From Micromussa lordhowensis (taxonomy: Eukaryota > Cnidaria > Anthozoa > Scleractinia > Lobophylliidae): a DNA stretch of 64,000 nt. The notes under the pieces are model-generated. The model made no database searches. It was not told the DNA's origin and worked only from the letters and a program-made list of their open reading frames with translations. This document shows, piece after piece, positions 63,001 to 64,000 of this stretch. The translations under genes and the position numbers were made by a program. Numbering within the stretch: the stretch's first letter is position 1; each line of letters opens with the position of its first letter. The stretch spans positions 4,289,314 through 4,353,313 of the forward strand of contig OZ026595.1 in NCBI GenBank assembly GCA_964020085.1, read 5' to 3'.

Positions 63001-63958
63001 TGCGCCAGGGTGTTTTTGAAGCCCCTATAGTCGGCCTACTTTTTTGAGCATTTTGCCTTGGTCCCCCCTTGGCAAAATCTCAGAAAATGGCCGATTTAGG
63101 TGTCCTTGCCAAATTTGTCATAACTCGGCTCTGCGGACACTTATGGAGCCGCAGTTTGCAGCAAAATGTTGTGCTATGTTTGCACTTCAAGTGCATACTA
63201 ATTAGGAGATGATGCCATTTGCGCCAGGGTGTTTTTGAAGCCCCTATAGTCGACCTACTTTTTTGAGCATTTTGCCTTGGTCCCCCCTTGGCAAAATCTC
63301 AGAAAATGGCCGATTTAGGTGTCCTTGCCAAATTTGTCATAACTCGGCTCTGCGGACACTTATGGAGCCGCAGTTTGCAGCAAAATGTTGTGCTATGTTT
63401 GCACTTCAAGTGCATACTAATTAGGAGATGATGCCATTTGCGCCAGGGTGTTTTTGAAGCCCCTATAGTCGGCCTACTTTTTTGAGCATTTTGCCTTGGT
63501 CCCCCCTTGGCAAAATCTCAGAAAATGGCCGATTTAGGTGTCCTTGCCAAATTTGTCATAACTCGGCTCTGCGGACACTTATGGAGCCGCAGTTTGCAGC
63601 AAAATGTTGTGCTATGTTTGCACTTCAAGTGCATACTAATTAGGAGATGATGCCATTTGCGCCAGGGTGTTTTTGAAGCCCCTATAGTCGGCCTACTTTT
63701 TTGAGCATTTTGCCTTGGTCCCCCCTTGGCAAAATCTCAGAAAATGGCCGATTTAGGTGTCCTTGCCAAATTTGTCATAACTCGGCTCTGCGGACACTTA
63801 TGGAGCCGCAGTTTGCAGCAAAATGTTGTGCTATGTTTGCACTTCAAGTGCATACTAATTAGGAGATGATGCCATTTGCGCCAGGGTGTTTTTGAAGCCC
63901 CTATAGTCGGCCTACTTTTTTGAGCATTTTGCCTTGGTCCCCCCTTGGCAAAATCTCA

Positions 63959-64000
63959 GAAAATGGCCGATTTAGGTGTCCTTGCCAAATTTGTCATAAC
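63959..64000. repeat. Partial monomer at right end (42 bases)
   Basis: The first 42 bases of the next monomer are present and match consensus. The window simply ends inside the array, and no right boundary is visible. Confidence 0.97.

Larger units (their letters stand above)
38555..63958. repeat. Zone B: 116 monomers with a second set of shared variants
   Basis: The register is exact to the end of the window. Substitutions seen: C172T 39602 with C204A 39634; C142A at 40229, 47018, 50522, 50741, 57311 and 61691; G171A at 41134, 41572, 42448, 59530, 59968, 62596 and 63253; G155T at 41556, 42432 and 59952; G139T at 61469. The remaining copies look consensus. C142A removes a GCGC site, and G171A changes GTCGGC to GTCGAC. 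All shared variants are whole numbers of monomers apart. None of the zone A variants was seen here. Confidence 0.9.
1..64000. repeat. Satellite DNA array, 219-bp monomer, about 292 head-to-tail copies
   Basis: The same 219-base unit recurs in one orientation across the entire window. The GAAAATGGCC marker falls at 1, 220, 439 and 658, then at 1095 and every 219 bases to 8541, from 10961 every 219 bases to 36584, and from 38555 every 219 bases to 63959. Departures from register are few: -1 within 658-1094, +13 at 8541, -2 at 10744, and small indels between 36760 and 38540. No unique sequence, coding gene, inversion or inserted element was seen on either strand. Both ends lie inside the array, so its true length is unknown. 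Arrays of this kind are typical of eukaryotic heterochromatin. A centromeric role is possible but nothing in the sequence proves it. I do not recognise the family. Confidence 0.99.

Noticed and set aside
1..64000. CRISPR array
   Set aside because: The entire 219-bp unit is repeated. There is no alternation of short repeats with unique spacers, and no cas genes are present.
1..64000. Higher-order repeat of several monomers, or an 80-monomer unit
   Set aside because: Variants do not recur with a fixed multi-monomer period. Two pairs lie 80 monomers apart (20702/38220 and 42432/59952), but 39602 and 40229 have no partner at that offset, so the match is probably chance.
1..64000. Transposon-derived array (terminal repeats, target-site duplications, poly-A tail)
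   Set aside because: No ends, flanking duplications or coding remnants were seen; all sequence is accounted for by the monomer and its variants.

Overview
The whole 64,000-base window is one uninterrupted satellite DNA array. A 219-bp monomer is repeated head to tail in a single orientation about 292 times, plus a 42-base partial copy at the right end. No unique sequence, gene, RNA gene, transposon or CRISPR array interrupts it, and the array runs off both ends. A 64-kb array of near-identical non-coding units points to nuclear DNA of a eukaryote, probably centromeric, pericentromeric, subtelomeric or other heterochromatin. I do not recognise the monomer family, so I name no species or lineage. 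The monomer is 46% GC (101 of 219 by hand count) with six CpG sites.

Layout. All monomer positions use an arbitrary phase in which base 1 is window base 1. (1) 1-1094: an irregular stretch of five monomers, two of them rearranged by a 39-bp deletion, a roughly 40-bp tandem duplication and three single-base losses. (2) 1095-8540: 34 monomers in which I saw no variant. (3) 8541-10960: a monomer with a 13-bp tandem duplication, then nine normal-length monomers, then a 217-bp monomer. (4) 10961-13877: about 13 consensus monomers. (5) 13878-20702: a zone with many scattered substitutions, some shared between monomers. (6) 20703-36759: about 73 monomers with a single visible substitution. (7) 36760-38540: a tight cluster of small indels. 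(8) 38555-64000: 116 monomers in exact 219-bp register with a different set of shared substitutions.

The information in this window lies in the rare variants, not in genes. Shared variants sit whole numbers of monomers apart and are confined to zones. One of them (G155T) occurs only on copies that already carry another (G171A). This is the pattern expected from unequal crossover and gene conversion. The very low divergence implies very recent amplification, strong homogenisation, or an assembly that has smoothed or over-extended the array.

The short open reading frames that can be found are by-products of single variants in the satellite and are not genes. I found no previously undescribed protein or RNA system here. 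The points worth a second look are the variant haplotypes, the indel cluster, the rearranged dimer near the left end, and the short dyads and A-tracts inside the monomer. Variants were found by eye, so a few may have been missed.
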